Of a DNA stretch of 64,000 bases, positions 42,671 to 52,556 are shown in pieces; the first letter of the stretch is position 1; the number at the start of each line of letters is the position of its first letter. Under the pieces are notes generated by a model that made no database searches, was not told the origin of the DNA, and saw only the letters and a list, made by a program, of their open reading frames with translations. The position numbers and the translations under genes were made by a program. This DNA is from Poriferisodalis sp965116245 (GTDB taxonomy: Bacteria > Actinomycetota > Acidimicrobiia > Acidimicrobiales > Poriferisodalaceae), in contig OZ220497.1 in the NCBI GenBank assembly GCA_965116245.1, forward strand, positions 2,833,934-2,897,933, written 5' to 3'.

Positions 42671-43657
42671 CTACAAGTCGGGTCGCAGCAAGACGCGCCC
42701 TGTAGTACGGCGTTCGTGCAGATCACGTAAACCTTCGAGCAGACCTTCCAACGGCAACTCTTGGCTAATGAGTGGGTCAAGCGTGCCATTGGCAACCTGC
42801 GGCCAAATCTGCGCGTAGCACTCTTCCAGCACTTCGTCTTTGCGCCCTCGGTAGCCGCCCATATGCACACCGACCACCGAGTAGTTCTTGACCAGCACAT
42901 GATTCGCCGGTGCCTGCGGGATGGTGCCACTCGCGAACCCAACCACCAGCAGCCGGCCTTCCCAAGCAACGAGCCGTCGGGCGATATCGAAGTACTGGCC
43001 ACCAACCGGGTCATAGATAATGTCGCAGCCCCGCCCACCAGTGGCTTCCATCACTGTTTCATATAGGTCGTCGTTGTCGTAGTCGATGACGATGTCGGCG
43101 CCGAGCTGTCGGCAAGTCTTGACCTTCTCTGGCCCACCCGCCGCGGCGAGCACTGTGCAACCGGCTGCTTTGGCCATCTGCACTGCGGCGGAGCCGACGC
43201 CGCCCGCTGCGGCCAACACCAGCACCGTCTCCCCAGCGCGCATCTGAGCACGCCGATACAGCGAGAACCAAGCAGTCCCATAGATCACGTTGGCCGCGCA
43301 GGCGGCAGGAAGCGCAACATTGTGAGGCACATGGCGAGCGGTCGCGCCCTTGATGAGTGCTTCGCTGGCGTAGCCACCCCAGCCACCGACACTTGAGCCG
43401 ATAACTCTGTCACCAATCTTCAGGTCGCACTCGGGGCCAACGGCGCTCACCAAACCGCAGGCTCCCATGCCGGGCGTGAACGGGGGATCCCACCGCTCTT
43501 GGTATTGGCCTTGACAGTGAAGAATGTCCGCAAAGTTGAGGTCGGCAGCTTCCACAGTGATGCGAGCCTGACCCCTGCCCGGCGTGGGAGAGTCGTACTC
43601 GCCCAGCTTCAGCACATCCCACGGATAGCCCAACTCAGTCAATCGCCACGCTCTCAT
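42671..43657 (-). CDS. NADPH:quinone oxidoreductase-like MDR protein
   Basis: Zinc-free medium-chain dehydrogenase/reductase, related to quinone oxidoreductase (QOR) and similar enoyl reductases. I chose the ATG at 43657, with GGGGGAGACC ahead, rather than the frame's first start at 43735. Conserved: ADLNFADILHCQGQY, PFTPGMGACG, the NADPH site VLAAAGGVGSAAVQMAK, and HMGGYRGR. 328 residues. No zinc-binding cysteine set is present. Confidence 0.9.
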   Translation of the reverse strand: MRAWRLTELGYPWDVLKLGEYDSPTPGRGQARITVEAADLNFADILHCQGQYQERWDPPFTPGMGACGLVSAVGPECDLKIGDRVIGSSVGGWGGYASEALIKGATARHVPHNVALPAACAANVIYGTAWFSLYRRAQMRAGETVLVLAAAGGVGSAAVQMAKAAGCTVLAAAGGPEKVKTCRQLGADIVIDYDNDDLYETVMEATGGRGCDIIYDPVGGQYFDIARRLVAWEGRLLVVGFASGTIPQAPANHVLVKNYSVVGVHMGGYRGRKDEVLEECYAQIWPQVANGTLDPLISQELPLEGLLEGLRDLHERRTTGRVLLRPDL

Positions 43658-43736
43658 TGGTCTCCCCCGTTTGCTTGCTAGGCCGCGGTGGCAGCACGGT
43701 AGCAACGGACAGTGACAAGCTCCATCACTGGACAAC

Positions 43737-43796
43737 TACGGTCACCGCATAGCTGCGGTCACTGGATAGCTGCGGTCACTGAACAACCGCGACGAC
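43737..43796. repeat. Degenerate 16-18 bp repeat in a divergent promoter region
   Basis: Three or four copies of a GATAGCTGCGGTCACTG-like unit between the quinone reductase-like gene and the divergent oxygenase gene. Confidence 0.7.
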
Positions 43797-43865
43797 TGGG
43801 TGCCTACTCTGGTAGCGAGCCGCAGACATCAAGTGCTGACGTAACGAGCAGCCGAGGAGCACAAC

Positions 43866-44996
43866 GTGGCGCTTACAACGCAGGATCAAGACGCAACAAC
43901 CACAGCGCCCCACGCACCAGCACACACGGCGTCAGCACACACGGCGTCAGCACACACGGCACCAGCACACACGGCACCAGCACACACGGCGTCAGATCTC
44001 ATTGCGGTGCTGGATCTGGCACCTCTTAACGAACCTGTCCCCGACCGCGCAGCACAAGCCACGCTTGCCGCCGAATTGCGCGTTGCCCTTACCGAGGTGG
44101 GCTTCTTCTTCGTCATCAACCACGGAATTGCAGCGCAGACAATTGACTTGATGTTCAACGAAGCCCGGCGACTTCACGCGCTGCCGCAACGCGTCAAGGA
44201 CTCAATTCCGATGGGCAAAGTGGTCGGCGGCTATCTGGGCATGGGTGGTGGCACGTCCTATGCCTCCGACATCGCAGGGCCAGTTCGCAAACCCAACCAA
44301 AACGAGGCGTTCTTCTGCCATCGCTACGGCTACCACACCCAGAACCAGTATCCGCCGCTGAAACACTTTGCGGAGCGATGCGAATCCTACATAGATCAGT
44401 TGATTGCGCTTGGTGCTCGCATGCTGCCGATCCTGGCGCTGTCGCTGGAGTTACAAGGCGACTACTTCGATTCTCACTTTGATGAACCCAGCGTGTCGCT
44501 GCGCATGTCGCACTATCCACCAATGGACTACGAGGACAACGAGTGGGGACTGGCCCCACACACCGACAGCTCCGTGTTCACATTCCTGCCAGCCAATGAG
44601 GTTCCGGGGTTGGAAATCCGTCCTGCCGGATATGACTGGACCGCACCGCCACAGTTGCGCGGTTCGTACCTCGTCAACAGCGGCGACATGCTCAAGCGCT
44701 GGACTAACGGGCTGTATCTCTCAACAGCGCACAGAGCACGCAACATGTCGGCTGGCGATCGTTACGCGGTGCCGTTCTTCTATGGCGCCCGGGATGATGC
44801 CATAGTGGAGCCAGTCCCGACCACGGTGAGCGATCAGCGCCCTGCGCGTCACGAGCCAATCACCTACGGCGACTATCAGCGCTGGTTCTTGAACCGCAAC
44901 TACGCGAACGTCACCGGCGAGCAAGTTGGCCACTTTGAGGGCCAACCGTCAGCGCCAGCACATCAAGCAAGCACAGCACATCAAGCGAACACATAG
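43866..44996 (+). CDS. 2-oxoglutarate/Fe(II)-dependent oxygenase, isopenicillin N synthase-like
   Basis: Double-stranded beta-helix dioxygenase of 376 residues. The iron site is visible as HTD in LAPHTDSSVFTF and the second histidine in STAHRARN; the arginine of DRYAVPFF would bind 2-oxoglutarate, but the usual RxS serine is alanine here. The N-terminal DIOX_N-like part is GFFFVINHGI. Residues about 15-43 are five AHTAS/AHTAP pentads from 15-bp DNA repeats placed before the normal start. GTG at 43866 follows GAGGAG. Substrate unknown. Confidence 0.88.
   Translation: MALTTQDQDATTTAPHAPAHTASAHTASAHTAPAHTAPAHTASDLIAVLDLAPLNEPVPDRAAQATLAAELRVALTEVGFFFVINHGIAAQTIDLMFNEARRLHALPQRVKDSIPMGKVVGGYLGMGGGTSYASDIAGPVRKPNQNEAFFCHRYGYHTQNQYPPLKHFAERCESYIDQLIALGARMLPILALSLELQGDYFDSHFDEPSVSLRMSHYPPMDYEDNEWGLAPHTDSSVFTFLPANEVPGLEIRPAGYDWTAPPQLRGSYLVNSGDMLKRWTNGLYLSTAHRARNMSAGDRYAVPFFYGARDDAIVEPVPTTVSDQRPARHEPITYGDYQRWFLNRNYANVTGEQVGHFEGQPSAPAHQASTAHQANT
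43921..43995. repeat. 15-bp tandem repeat in the 5' end of the oxygenase gene
   Basis: Five units of CACACACGGCGTCAG or CACACACGGCACCAG, head to tail, encoding AHTAS/AHTAP pentads. Confidence 0.93.
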
Positions 44997-45153
44997 AGCT
45001 AACACATAGGAAATAGCAAGCCCGAAGCCGCGACAACTGGACTGGGTACTAGGACTCGGTACTAGGACTGGCTACGGTGATTGGATGCCGTAGTTGGCTG
45101 CCGTGATTGGTTGCCGTGGTTGGCTGCAGAGTCTGGCGGCTGGGACGGGCTGG

Positions 45154-47616
45154 CTACTCCAGAACTCCCGCCACCGCTAGTTCGGTGATCTGCTCCGAGT
45201 TGTAGCCAAGCAGTTCTTCAAGCACCTCAAAGCTGTGCTCCCCATAGGTCGGGCCGCCGTGACTGATGCCATCGCTGCTGCGCGACATGGAAAAGCGAGT
45301 GCCCTCAACCCACATCGTTCCGTTGGTGCCATGGGTCACGTTGCGGAAGTGGTTCCGGTGCTGTAGCTGCGGATCGGCAGCCAGGTCTTCAGAATTGGCT
45401 ACTGCGTGTGCCGCGATACCTGCAGCTTGTAGTTGATGGTGAGCTTCGACACCGTCATGTTGGGAGGTCCACGCCGAGATCAGCCCGGCTATCTCCTCAG
45501 CACGATCGCGCCGCTCACCAACATCTAGACCGCTAAGGGATTCGGCGCCAATGATCCCGCAAAGCGCACTCCACTGATTGTCGTTCTCACAAGCCACGGC
45601 GATCCAGCGATCATCGCCGGCCGAAGCGAACACACCGTGGGGAGACATGACGGGATGGTCGTTGCCCGCTCTGTCTGGCAGTCGCGCGTTCACGCCGTAA
45701 TCAAGCACGGCTGGCGCCAAGAACATCATCGACGCTTCAGCCTGAGACAGATCAATGTACTGACCCTCTCCTGTGCGGTCGCGGTGATCCAATGCAGCCA
45801 GCAGAGCCGCGCTGAGAAACTTGGGCGACACATAATCGGTATAGGCACCGAAAACGCCCGCCGGATCCCGATCAGGCCATCCGGTCATCTCATAGAAGCC
45901 GGACATCGAGGCGCCCATGGTGCCAAAGCCCGCCAGCGACGACAGCGGACCACTTTGGCCAAACAGGCAGCTTGAGGCCATGATGATGTCGGGCTTGATG
46001 GCTCGCAGGTCCTCATAAGACAGGCCAAGGTCTCGCAATGCGTGCGGCGAGAATGACTCACACACAACGTCCGCCCAACGCACCAGATCCAATATCAGCT
46101 CGCGGCTCTCAGGCTTGGAGATGTCAATCGTTATGCCGAGCTTGCCTGCGTTCATGTTTTGGTAGAGGCCACCGTTGTCCGCACCGGCCTCACCGTTGAG
46201 GAACGGCTGGATCGTGCGAGCGGCTTCGACCTTGTTGGACGACTCGACACGCACCACAGTGGCGCCCCAGTCCGCGAGCACGCGAGTTGAAGCGGGGCCT
46301 GCCATTACCCACATGAAATCCAGCACCTTCAAGTCCGCCAGAGGCAGCGCGGGGTCTCGGTAGCTCGCCGGAGTAGCCAAGACTGGGGTCGAGTCAGCGG
46401 CCTGCATCTGCGCCGACGGCTCGTCTTGTTCCAAGTCCCTTAGCACCTCGTCTGTGTGCTGGCCAACAGTTGGTGGGGGCTTGGAGATATTCAACGGCGT
46501 TGCGCTGAACTGCGCCATCGGGCCCGGGTAGCGCACCGAGTCGAGGCTCCTGGTGGGAATATCGCGCCAGAAGCCGCGCTGCGCGTACTGGGGAGATTCG
46601 ACTACGTCTGCAACCGTGGCTATCGGCACGATGAGCAGCCGTTTGTCCAAAGCCACTGCTAACAGCTCAGCTTTGGTGCGCTCCGCTGTGAAGTCGGCCG
46701 CGACTTGTTGGATTCGTTCATATTCGGTCGGCGGTATGCGACCTGTGATTACGCCCTCCACGAAGTTGATCCAGTCGATCTCCAGATCACTATCGGCGCA
46801 ACCTTCCAGTGAGTGCATCCACTCAAACAGACGCGCCCCGAACGGGCCGATTGACTCACCAAACAGGATCGTGACCGAGACATAGCCGTCGGCCGCGGGC
46901 GAGCGGAGTCGGACCCGGAACGGACCTAAGCGCGTACCGCCGCTCATGCGCAGCACTTCGTCGGTGTTGTACAGGTGGCACAGCGAAGCGGACTGGGTGG
47001 CCTGAGTCACGGCTTGTTGGGCGCTGACGTCTATGTGCTGGCCCTGGCCGCTGCGCTTGCGCTCCCGTAGTGCGATAAGCGACGCGACTGCAGCTTCGCC
47101 GCAGGCATGCAAGAAGCACTGATCCAGCGGGATGCGCAGCGGGGGGCGATCCTCGTCGCCGAGGATGTTCGACAACATGCCAGCCGCTGAGACGATCAGG
47201 TCAGTGGCAACCCAGTTCGCCTTTGGTCCGCTCTGGCCGAACGGCGTAATCGACGTATACACAAGACCCGGGTTGATTTCGGCCAGATCGTGCGGGCCCA
47301 GCCCACGAGCCGCCATCGCGCCTGGCGTATCGGACTCAATAACCACGTCAGCACTAGCGGCCAGTTTTCTCAACCTCAGCCGATCGCTGGGATCCTCCAG
47401 GTCCAGCACTGCGCTGCGCTTGCCGCGGTTGTAGGACCAAAACCACAACGAGGCTTCAGGGTCACCTTCGCTGCCCGCTACGAAAGGGCCGACAGCGCGC
47501 GAAGCAGAGCCGCCAGGCGGTTCCACCAAAATGACATCGGCGCCTAAGTCGGCCAGCAGGGCTCCTGCCATTTGACCGCGATGATCCGACAAGTCCAGTA
47601 CGCGACACTTCAGCAC
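45154..47616 (-). CDS. Tandem two-domain CaiB/BaiF-type (class III) CoA-transferase
   Basis: 820 residues holding two complete family III CoA-transferase domains. The first (about 1-395) begins with CRVLDLSDHRGQMAGALLAD and has WFWSYNRGKRSAVLD; the second (about 430-820) begins LKVLDFMWVMAGPASTRVLAD and has YQNMNAGKLGITIDI and FGQSGPLSSLAGFG. The first domain has YTSITPFGQSGP. GTG at 47616 with GGGGGAAC ahead gives the family start, so I shortened the open frame. Class III enzymes move CoA between acids via aspartyl intermediates; fused pairs are known in alicyclic or bile-acid-like catabolism, but substrate here is unknown. Confidence 0.9.
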   Translation of the reverse strand: MLKCRVLDLSDHRGQMAGALLADLGADVILVEPPGGSASRAVGPFVAGSEGDPEASLWFWSYNRGKRSAVLDLEDPSDRLRLRKLAASADVVIESDTPGAMAARGLGPHDLAEINPGLVYTSITPFGQSGPKANWVATDLIVSAAGMLSNILGDEDRPPLRIPLDQCFLHACGEAAVASLIALRERKRSGQGQHIDVSAQQAVTQATQSASLCHLYNTDEVLRMSGGTRLGPFRVRLRSPAADGYVSVTILFGESIGPFGARLFEWMHSLEGCADSDLEIDWINFVEGVITGRIPPTEYERIQQVAADFTAERTKAELLAVALDKRLLIVPIATVADVVESPQYAQRGFWRDIPTRSLDSVRYPGPMAQFSATPLNISKPPPTVGQHTDEVLRDLEQDEPSAQMQAADSTPVLATPASYRDPALPLADLKVLDFMWVMAGPASTRVLADWGATVVRVESSNKVEAARTIQPFLNGEAGADNGGLYQNMNAGKLGITIDISKPESRELILDLVRWADVVCESFSPHALRDLGLSYEDLRAIKPDIIMASSCLFGQSGPLSSLAGFGTMGASMSGFYEMTGWPDRDPAGVFGAYTDYVSPKFLSAALLAALDHRDRTGEGQYIDLSQAEASMMFLAPAVLDYGVNARLPDRAGNDHPVMSPHGVFASAGDDRWIAVACENDNQWSALCGIIGAESLSGLDVGERRDRAEEIAGLISAWTSQHDGVEAHHQLQAAGIAAHAVANSEDLAADPQLQHRNHFRNVTHGTNGTMWVEGTRFSMSRSSDGISHGGPTYGEHSFEVLEELLGYNSEQITELAVAGVLE

Positions 47617-47767
47617 TTCTGTTCCCCCGTCTTGTTGACTGCGACTTGTTGACTGCGTCTTGCAACTGCGCGCCGAACATAGTGCGTCGCCGCGAGCCCC
47701 CCTGCCCAAGAAGGCAATCCTGCGGGCCAGCCCAGCGCTATTGCCCAGTCACCGGCCCGGTAGCACC

Positions 47768-47820
47768 GCCCAGCGCGAATGCTCAGCGTGAACACTCAGC
47801 GTGAATGCTCAACGCGAAAG
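47768..47820. repeat. 14-bp repeat between CoA-transferase and secreted-protein genes
   Basis: Three or four copies of a GCTCAGCGTGAATA-like unit at and just before the stop of the secreted-protein gene. Confidence 0.7.
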
Positions 47821-48549
47821 CACGGCCTGGCCTTCGGCGACCAGCAGTGATGCCGGGGTTGGCACAACGATTGGACCGGCTACTCCCGACATCCCTGTAT
47901 TAGATGTCCACCGGATCGTCCAGACTGTCTGCACGACTGCTCGGTAACGGCCGGTGCGCGATGCGGTGGAGGCCCGATGGTATCGATGGCTGCAAAGCGA
48001 GCGAGAGCCCGCCAACAGCCACGGCGTGCCCGGTCCGGGGCATGAGACCAACACTGAACCGTCGCCGGGCAGCAACTGCAGCGTTACAGGAGTGGCAACG
48101 AGCGTCACCACAACACTGCCGGTGGCCACTATCCGCACGATGGGGCGCCAACTCAAGGGGGACACCCAAAACCAGGTGTCCACTCCTACGAGTGTGCGGA
48201 TACGTCTCGCGGGCGGAGCGAAGAACGGAACCGGCCGTGGCAACGAAAGCGAAGACAAACCCAGATTGGCCGCTTCGCGGACGCGACCGGCCTGGTGCGC
48301 AGGATCCGTACTACTTGCATCGATGCGAAGATCAGCGAGCACAGGGTCGCGCGACAACTCAGTTCGAGAGTAGCTCCCATTGCTGGAATGCCAGAACGCT
48401 GGCACAGCCGCGGCCACATTCGGCGCGCCCAGAGACATCAACGCCAAACCTGACAGCAACAATCCCGACAACAAGACAGCCAGCAGTGCCGAACTCAAGA
48501 GCTTGCCCTCGCACAAGAGCCCGTGATTGGGTGCCTTTTGCACCCCCAT
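47809..48549 (-). CDS. Secreted or membrane-anchored protein of unknown function
   Basis: 246 residues. A hydrophobic N-terminal segment (about 17-48) acts as signal or anchor. The rest resembles a group of actinobacterial exported proteins: ARRIRTLVGVDTWFWVSPLSW, then a PKD-like beta-sandwich with LLPGDGSVLVSCPGPGTPW and RTGRYRAVVQTVWTIRW. No enzyme motif is seen. Overlap with long open frames on the opposite strand is due to GC bias. It stands alone between two catabolic genes. Confidence 0.7.
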   Translation of the reverse strand: MGVQKAPNHGLLCEGKLLSSALLAVLLSGLLLSGLALMSLGAPNVAAAVPAFWHSSNGSYSRTELSRDPVLADLRIDASSTDPAHQAGRVREAANLGLSSLSLPRPVPFFAPPARRIRTLVGVDTWFWVSPLSWRPIVRIVATGSVVVTLVATPVTLQLLPGDGSVLVSCPGPGTPWLLAGSRSLCSHRYHRASTASRTGRYRAVVQTVWTIRWTSNTGMSGVAGPIVVPTPASLLVAEGQAVLSR

Positions 48550-48752
48550 ACGGTGATTCGAGCCGCTCGCCAGCGCAAGCTATTTCTCGTGGCTAGCGCG
48601 GCAGCCACTGCTCCAACTGCGGGCCGCGAACTAGGTTGCCTGCGAAGGAACCCGAATCAAGCAAATCTATGGCAACCGAACCCGGGTCAGCTAGACGCGG
48701 GTCAAATCAACCCCAGTAACACCGACCACAATCCGCAAAGGCAGGGAAGCAA

Positions 48753-50207
48753 ATGGCTGCAGACGAATTTGCCTACGCCACCACAATCGAGACCGCCGCC
48801 GCCGTTGCGTCGGGGGCTGTTTCGTCCCGCGAACTACTCGAAGCCGCGCTTGCACGTGTGGACCGCTACGACGGACCCATCAACGCTGTCGTAGCGCTTG
48901 ATGCCGAGCGGGCTCGCTCTGGCGCTGACGCCGCAGATGCAGCGGTGGCCGCCGGTGAACCGCTAGGGCCGCTGCACGGTGTGCCGATCACCATAAAAGA
49001 CTCATTCCAAACTGAAGGGCTCGTAACGACTTCGGGCCATCCGTCGCTGGCCGATTTCGTGCCCGAACGCGATGCCGACCCTGTGGCTCGCTACAAAGCC
49101 GCTGGAGCGGTCGTGTTCGGCAAGACAAACCTGCCGCTATTTGCAGGTGACGCGCAGTCCTACAACGAGGTTTACGGCACAACCTCCAACCCACACAACA
49201 TTGAGCACACCCCGGGCGGCTCCTCCGGCGGCTCTGGGGCAGCGCTCGCAGCCGGGTACACGCCACTGGAACTCGGCTCCGACATAGGGGGCTCCATCCG
49301 CATTCCGTCTCACTGGTCAGGTGTGAGCGGGCACAAGCCCAGTTACGGAATCGTCTCGGCGCTAGGCCAGATCCCTGGCATGCCCGGAACACTCAGCCAA
49401 GCCGATATTGCTGTTGCAGGCCCAATGGCACGCAGTGTCGACGACCTGGAATTGGCGATGGATGTGCTCTGCGGGCCAGATGCGTGGAATGCCAAGGCCT
49501 ATTCGCTCGAGCTCCCGCCAGCCCGCCACAGCGACATTTCCAAATACCGGGTGGCTGTGTGGCTAGACGAAGACCTCTGCCCTATCGACGCCCAGTACCG
49601 GGATCTACTGCTGGGAGCAGCTCGTGTTTTGGAGCAGGCGGGGGCTCAGGTGGACACCGAAGCTCGCCCCGCTTTCACGTTCGACAAAGCGGTAGACACC
49701 TTCTTGCACTTGCTGTCGGCCGCTGAGGCCGCAACCTGGACGCTCGCTCAGCTAGACGAGATTGCCGCCTCAAGCGATGAACCCCAAGGCGATCTGGGCA
49801 TCTGGTACGCCGCGATGCGGCACCGAGAATGGTTGAGTTGGCACGAACGTCGGCTGCAGCAGCGTCGGCGCTGGGAAGAGTTCTTCACAAACTGGGATGT
49901 GATCTTGCTGCCGGTAACACCGACCGCTGCAATCCGTCACGATCACAGCCGTCCTGCCACCAATCGCCGCATCACGGTGAATAGCCAGAGCCGGCCTTAC
50001 TTCGACATCATCAAGTGGATGGGGCTAACGGGCGTGTCATGGCTACCAGCTACCGTGGTGCCCATCGGCACGGTGCCCGCAACCGGAGGCGATTTACCGG
50101 TCGGCGTGCAGATCGCAGGTCCATTCCTGGAAGACCGCACGACGTTGGCTGTGGGCCGCTTCCTACAAGAAGCACTGGACGCTTTCCGGCGCCCCGCTGG
50201 CTTCTAG
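48753..50207 (+). CDS. Amidase (amidase signature family)
   Basis: 484-residue amidase-signature hydrolase. The Ser-cisSer-Lys triad can be placed: lysine in VPITIKDSF, cis-serine in GGSSGGSGAA and nucleophile serine in GSDIGGSIRIPS. ATG follows GGCAGGGAAGCAA. It lies upstream of a CaiB CoA-transferase on the same strand, and a second amidase lies at 52557. Natural substrate unknown; carboxylic amides. Confidence 0.93.
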   Translation: MAADEFAYATTIETAAAVASGAVSSRELLEAALARVDRYDGPINAVVALDAERARSGADAADAAVAAGEPLGPLHGVPITIKDSFQTEGLVTTSGHPSLADFVPERDADPVARYKAAGAVVFGKTNLPLFAGDAQSYNEVYGTTSNPHNIEHTPGGSSGGSGAALAAGYTPLELGSDIGGSIRIPSHWSGVSGHKPSYGIVSALGQIPGMPGTLSQADIAVAGPMARSVDDLELAMDVLCGPDAWNAKAYSLELPPARHSDISKYRVAVWLDEDLCPIDAQYRDLLLGAARVLEQAGAQVDTEARPAFTFDKAVDTFLHLLSAAEAATWTLAQLDEIAASSDEPQGDLGIWYAAMRHREWLSWHERRLQQRRRWEEFFTNWDVILLPVTPTAAIRHDHSRPATNRRITVNSQSRPYFDIIKWMGLTGVSWLPATVVPIGTVPATGGDLPVGVQIAGPFLEDRTTLAVGRFLQEALDAFRRPAGF

Positions 50208-50344
50208 CAAGCCCGCCACAGCCCGAACCGCCAGATACCACTACAGCAACGGCTACGGCATCGCCGCCATCATAGCGTGGGTTTCCTCGGCCTCTATCGG
50301 CTTGTGTCAGCCTGGCCTGCTTCAGCCTTAGGAGACAGTCACTA

Positions 50345-51508
50345 ATGGGACAAGGACCGCTGCAAGGCTTCAAGGTGGTTGATGTATCAACCGCCGTAGC
50401 TGGCGCGTGGGTGTCGTCGCACCTTGCCGAGATGGGTGCAGAGGTCCTGCTGATTGAGAAAGTCGGCGCGCCCGACGTGATGCGCCTTACCGGTGCAATA
50501 GCTGGCGACCAATCGGGTTGTTGGGTGCAGATGCACCGCAACAAACGCGGTATGGACCTAGACATTCGCAACGCTCGTGGGCGCGAGATACTGCTGAAAC
50601 TGGTTGAAGACGCGGACGTGTTTATCCAGAACTTCCGGCCCGGTGTGGCCGAGCGGTTGCGCATCGGATATGACGACTTGCGTGGACTCAATCCTGAGCT
50701 GGTGTACCTGTCGGTGTCGGGCTTTGGCCACGACGGACCATACGCACATAGGCCTGTCTACGACCCGATAATTCAATCGTTGACGGGCATGACCGAAGCG
50801 CAAGGCGGCGACTTCGTGAAGGCTGTCGTTGCAGACAAGACCACCGCTGCGACGGGAGCCAACGCTGTATTGGGGGCCTTGTTGGCCCGGTCCAGTGGTG
50901 CTGGCGGCCAGCACGTGGAGGTGAACTTGCTGGACTCGACGCTGTCTTGGATGTGGCTGGACTATTTCTGGAATGAAGCCCTACCCGAGGCTCGCCGCAC
51001 GCCCACATACAGCGAGTGGTACAGCCCGTGGAAAACGGCTGACGGCTGGGTGGGAGCTATTTGGCCGTCGGACAGTCAGTACGAACGTGTCTGCCACAGA
51101 CTGGGTGCGCCACATCTGATTGACGATCCTCGCTTCGCGACCCGCGAAGCTCGCATACGCAACTCAAACGAACATCAGCACGAGTTCGCCCAGTTGCTTG
51201 GCGAACTCACCACGGATGAGGCTTTAGGGGCGTTAGAAGAAGCCGACGTGCCCTGCGCCAAAGTGCTGAACCTTCGCGAAGTGTTTGACGACCCTCAAGT
51301 GAGACATAACGAGACGGTGCTCACCCACCATCATCCCACAGCAGGCCTGGTACGCACCACCCGCTTCCCGGCGCGGTTCAGCAAGACACCTACGCAAATG
51401 GAGCGCTTAGCCCCAGACAAGGGCCAGCACACCGACGAGGTTCTATCCGAGTTGGGTCACTCACCAGCTCAGATCGCTGAGCTGCGCAGCGAGGGCATCA
51501 TCGCCTGA
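50345..51508 (+). CDS. CaiB/BaiF-type CoA-transferase
   Basis: 387-residue single-domain family III CoA-transferase. FKVVDVSTAVAGAWVSSHLAEMGAEVLLIEK is the typical start (first 20 residues of the fold), MHRNKRGMDLDIRN and YLSVSGFGHDGPYAHRPVYD contain the catalytic-aspartate region; GQHTDEVLSELG closes it. ATG follows AGGAGA. 137 bp after the amidase and in the same direction, so likely co-transcribed. Confidence 0.92.
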   Translation: MGQGPLQGFKVVDVSTAVAGAWVSSHLAEMGAEVLLIEKVGAPDVMRLTGAIAGDQSGCWVQMHRNKRGMDLDIRNARGREILLKLVEDADVFIQNFRPGVAERLRIGYDDLRGLNPELVYLSVSGFGHDGPYAHRPVYDPIIQSLTGMTEAQGGDFVKAVVADKTTAATGANAVLGALLARSSGAGGQHVEVNLLDSTLSWMWLDYFWNEALPEARRTPTYSEWYSPWKTADGWVGAIWPSDSQYERVCHRLGAPHLIDDPRFATREARIRNSNEHQHEFAQLLGELTTDEALGALEEADVPCAKVLNLREVFDDPQVRHNETVLTHHHPTAGLVRTTRFPARFSKTPTQMERLAPDKGQHTDEVLSELGHSPAQIAELRSEGIIA

Positions 51509-51541
51509 ACCGCCCTGGTGGACCTGAACCGCCCTGGTTAG

Positions 51542-52522
51542 TCAGAGGCGGGCGAGTGCCTCCTGCACCGCTGTGGCCACGAGTCGGCCGTCTTGCCAGA
51601 AGCGGGCCTCAGCGGTACCGCGGTTGCCGCCCGCAGCTAGAGGTCGCTGCTCGCAGTAAATCCACTCATCGGCGCGAGCGGGTGCATGGAACCACATAGT
51701 GTGATCCAGGCTGACAACTTGGACACCATCGTCCAGCCAAGTGACCTCGTACGGCACGATGATGTTGTCGGCAAGACAGTCGTCGCTCATGTAGGCAATG
51801 ATCGCCTCATGTATGGCCGGATCGTCTGGCAGCCGACGGGGTGCCCGAAACCAGTAGTCAATGCCGCCACGCGGCGAAAGCCCTGTGGGCGCCCAGGGAG
51901 CATGTGCCAAGCGGTAATCCACCGGCCGCGTCATGTAGGACCATTGTTCACCGAAGATCGGGCCTACCTCAGCGATGCACTCAGCGAAGGTCGGCAGGGA
52001 CTCCGGTGGTGCCACGCCTTCTGGTAGCGGGCAGTCAAGACTGACCCTTCCTGTCTCACGAACATGAAACGTCGCCATCAGTTCGAAGATGAGTCGATCG
52101 AACTGGTGCGCTCGTGTGCGTCGAGTGCAGAAAGCCCGTCCGTCTCGTACACGCTCAACCTGATAGTCCACGTCCGCCATGCCGTCCCCGCCACGCAGGA
52201 ACACGGCATGCACGGAGTTCATTAGGCGTCCTTCGTCGATCGTGCGTTGCGCTGCCACCACCGCTTGAGCCAGCACGTGCCCGCCGTACAGACCGAAGTC
52301 ATCGAAGCCGGAGCCTTTGCCCCGGAACGCATCTGGGCTTTCACCGTTGGGCTGTAGGTCCAACAGGTCCAACAGGTCGTCCAGAGCACTGAGAGCACTA
52401 TTGGTGGCTGCATCATTGGCATCCCCACTAGATGCCCCGATAGAAGCCTCAGCAGCAGCTTCCTTGGAACCCACAGGCGTTTCTCTCACGGCCCAGTTAT
52501 CTAGCAGACGGCGCGCTGGCAA
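51542..52522 (-). CDS. Acyl-CoA thioesterase II (TesB-like)
   Basis: Double hotdog thioesterase that hydrolyses acyl-CoA. Conserved parts: LYGGHVLAQAVVAA, SVHAVFLRGGDGMADVDYQVERVRDG (first hotdog) and SLDHTMWFHAPARADEWIYCEQRP with the catalytic-site aspartate (second). 326 residues with about 50 Ala/Ser/Asp-rich residues before the fold. The frame opens at a TTG; GTG codons at 52489 and 52474 are other possible starts. It converges with the CaiB gene. Confidence 0.87.
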   Translation of the reverse strand: MPARRLLDNWAVRETPVGSKEAAAEASIGASSGDANDAATNSALSALDDLLDLLDLQPNGESPDAFRGKGSGFDDFGLYGGHVLAQAVVAAQRTIDEGRLMNSVHAVFLRGGDGMADVDYQVERVRDGRAFCTRRTRAHQFDRLIFELMATFHVRETGRVSLDCPLPEGVAPPESLPTFAECIAEVGPIFGEQWSYMTRPVDYRLAHAPWAPTGLSPRGGIDYWFRAPRRLPDDPAIHEAIIAYMSDDCLADNIIVPYEVTWLDDGVQVVSLDHTMWFHAPARADEWIYCEQRPLAAGGNRGTAEARFWQDGRLVATAVQEALARL

Positions 52523-52556
52523 ACGGGCTTATGGCCAATCTCACTTGCGGCCAGCC

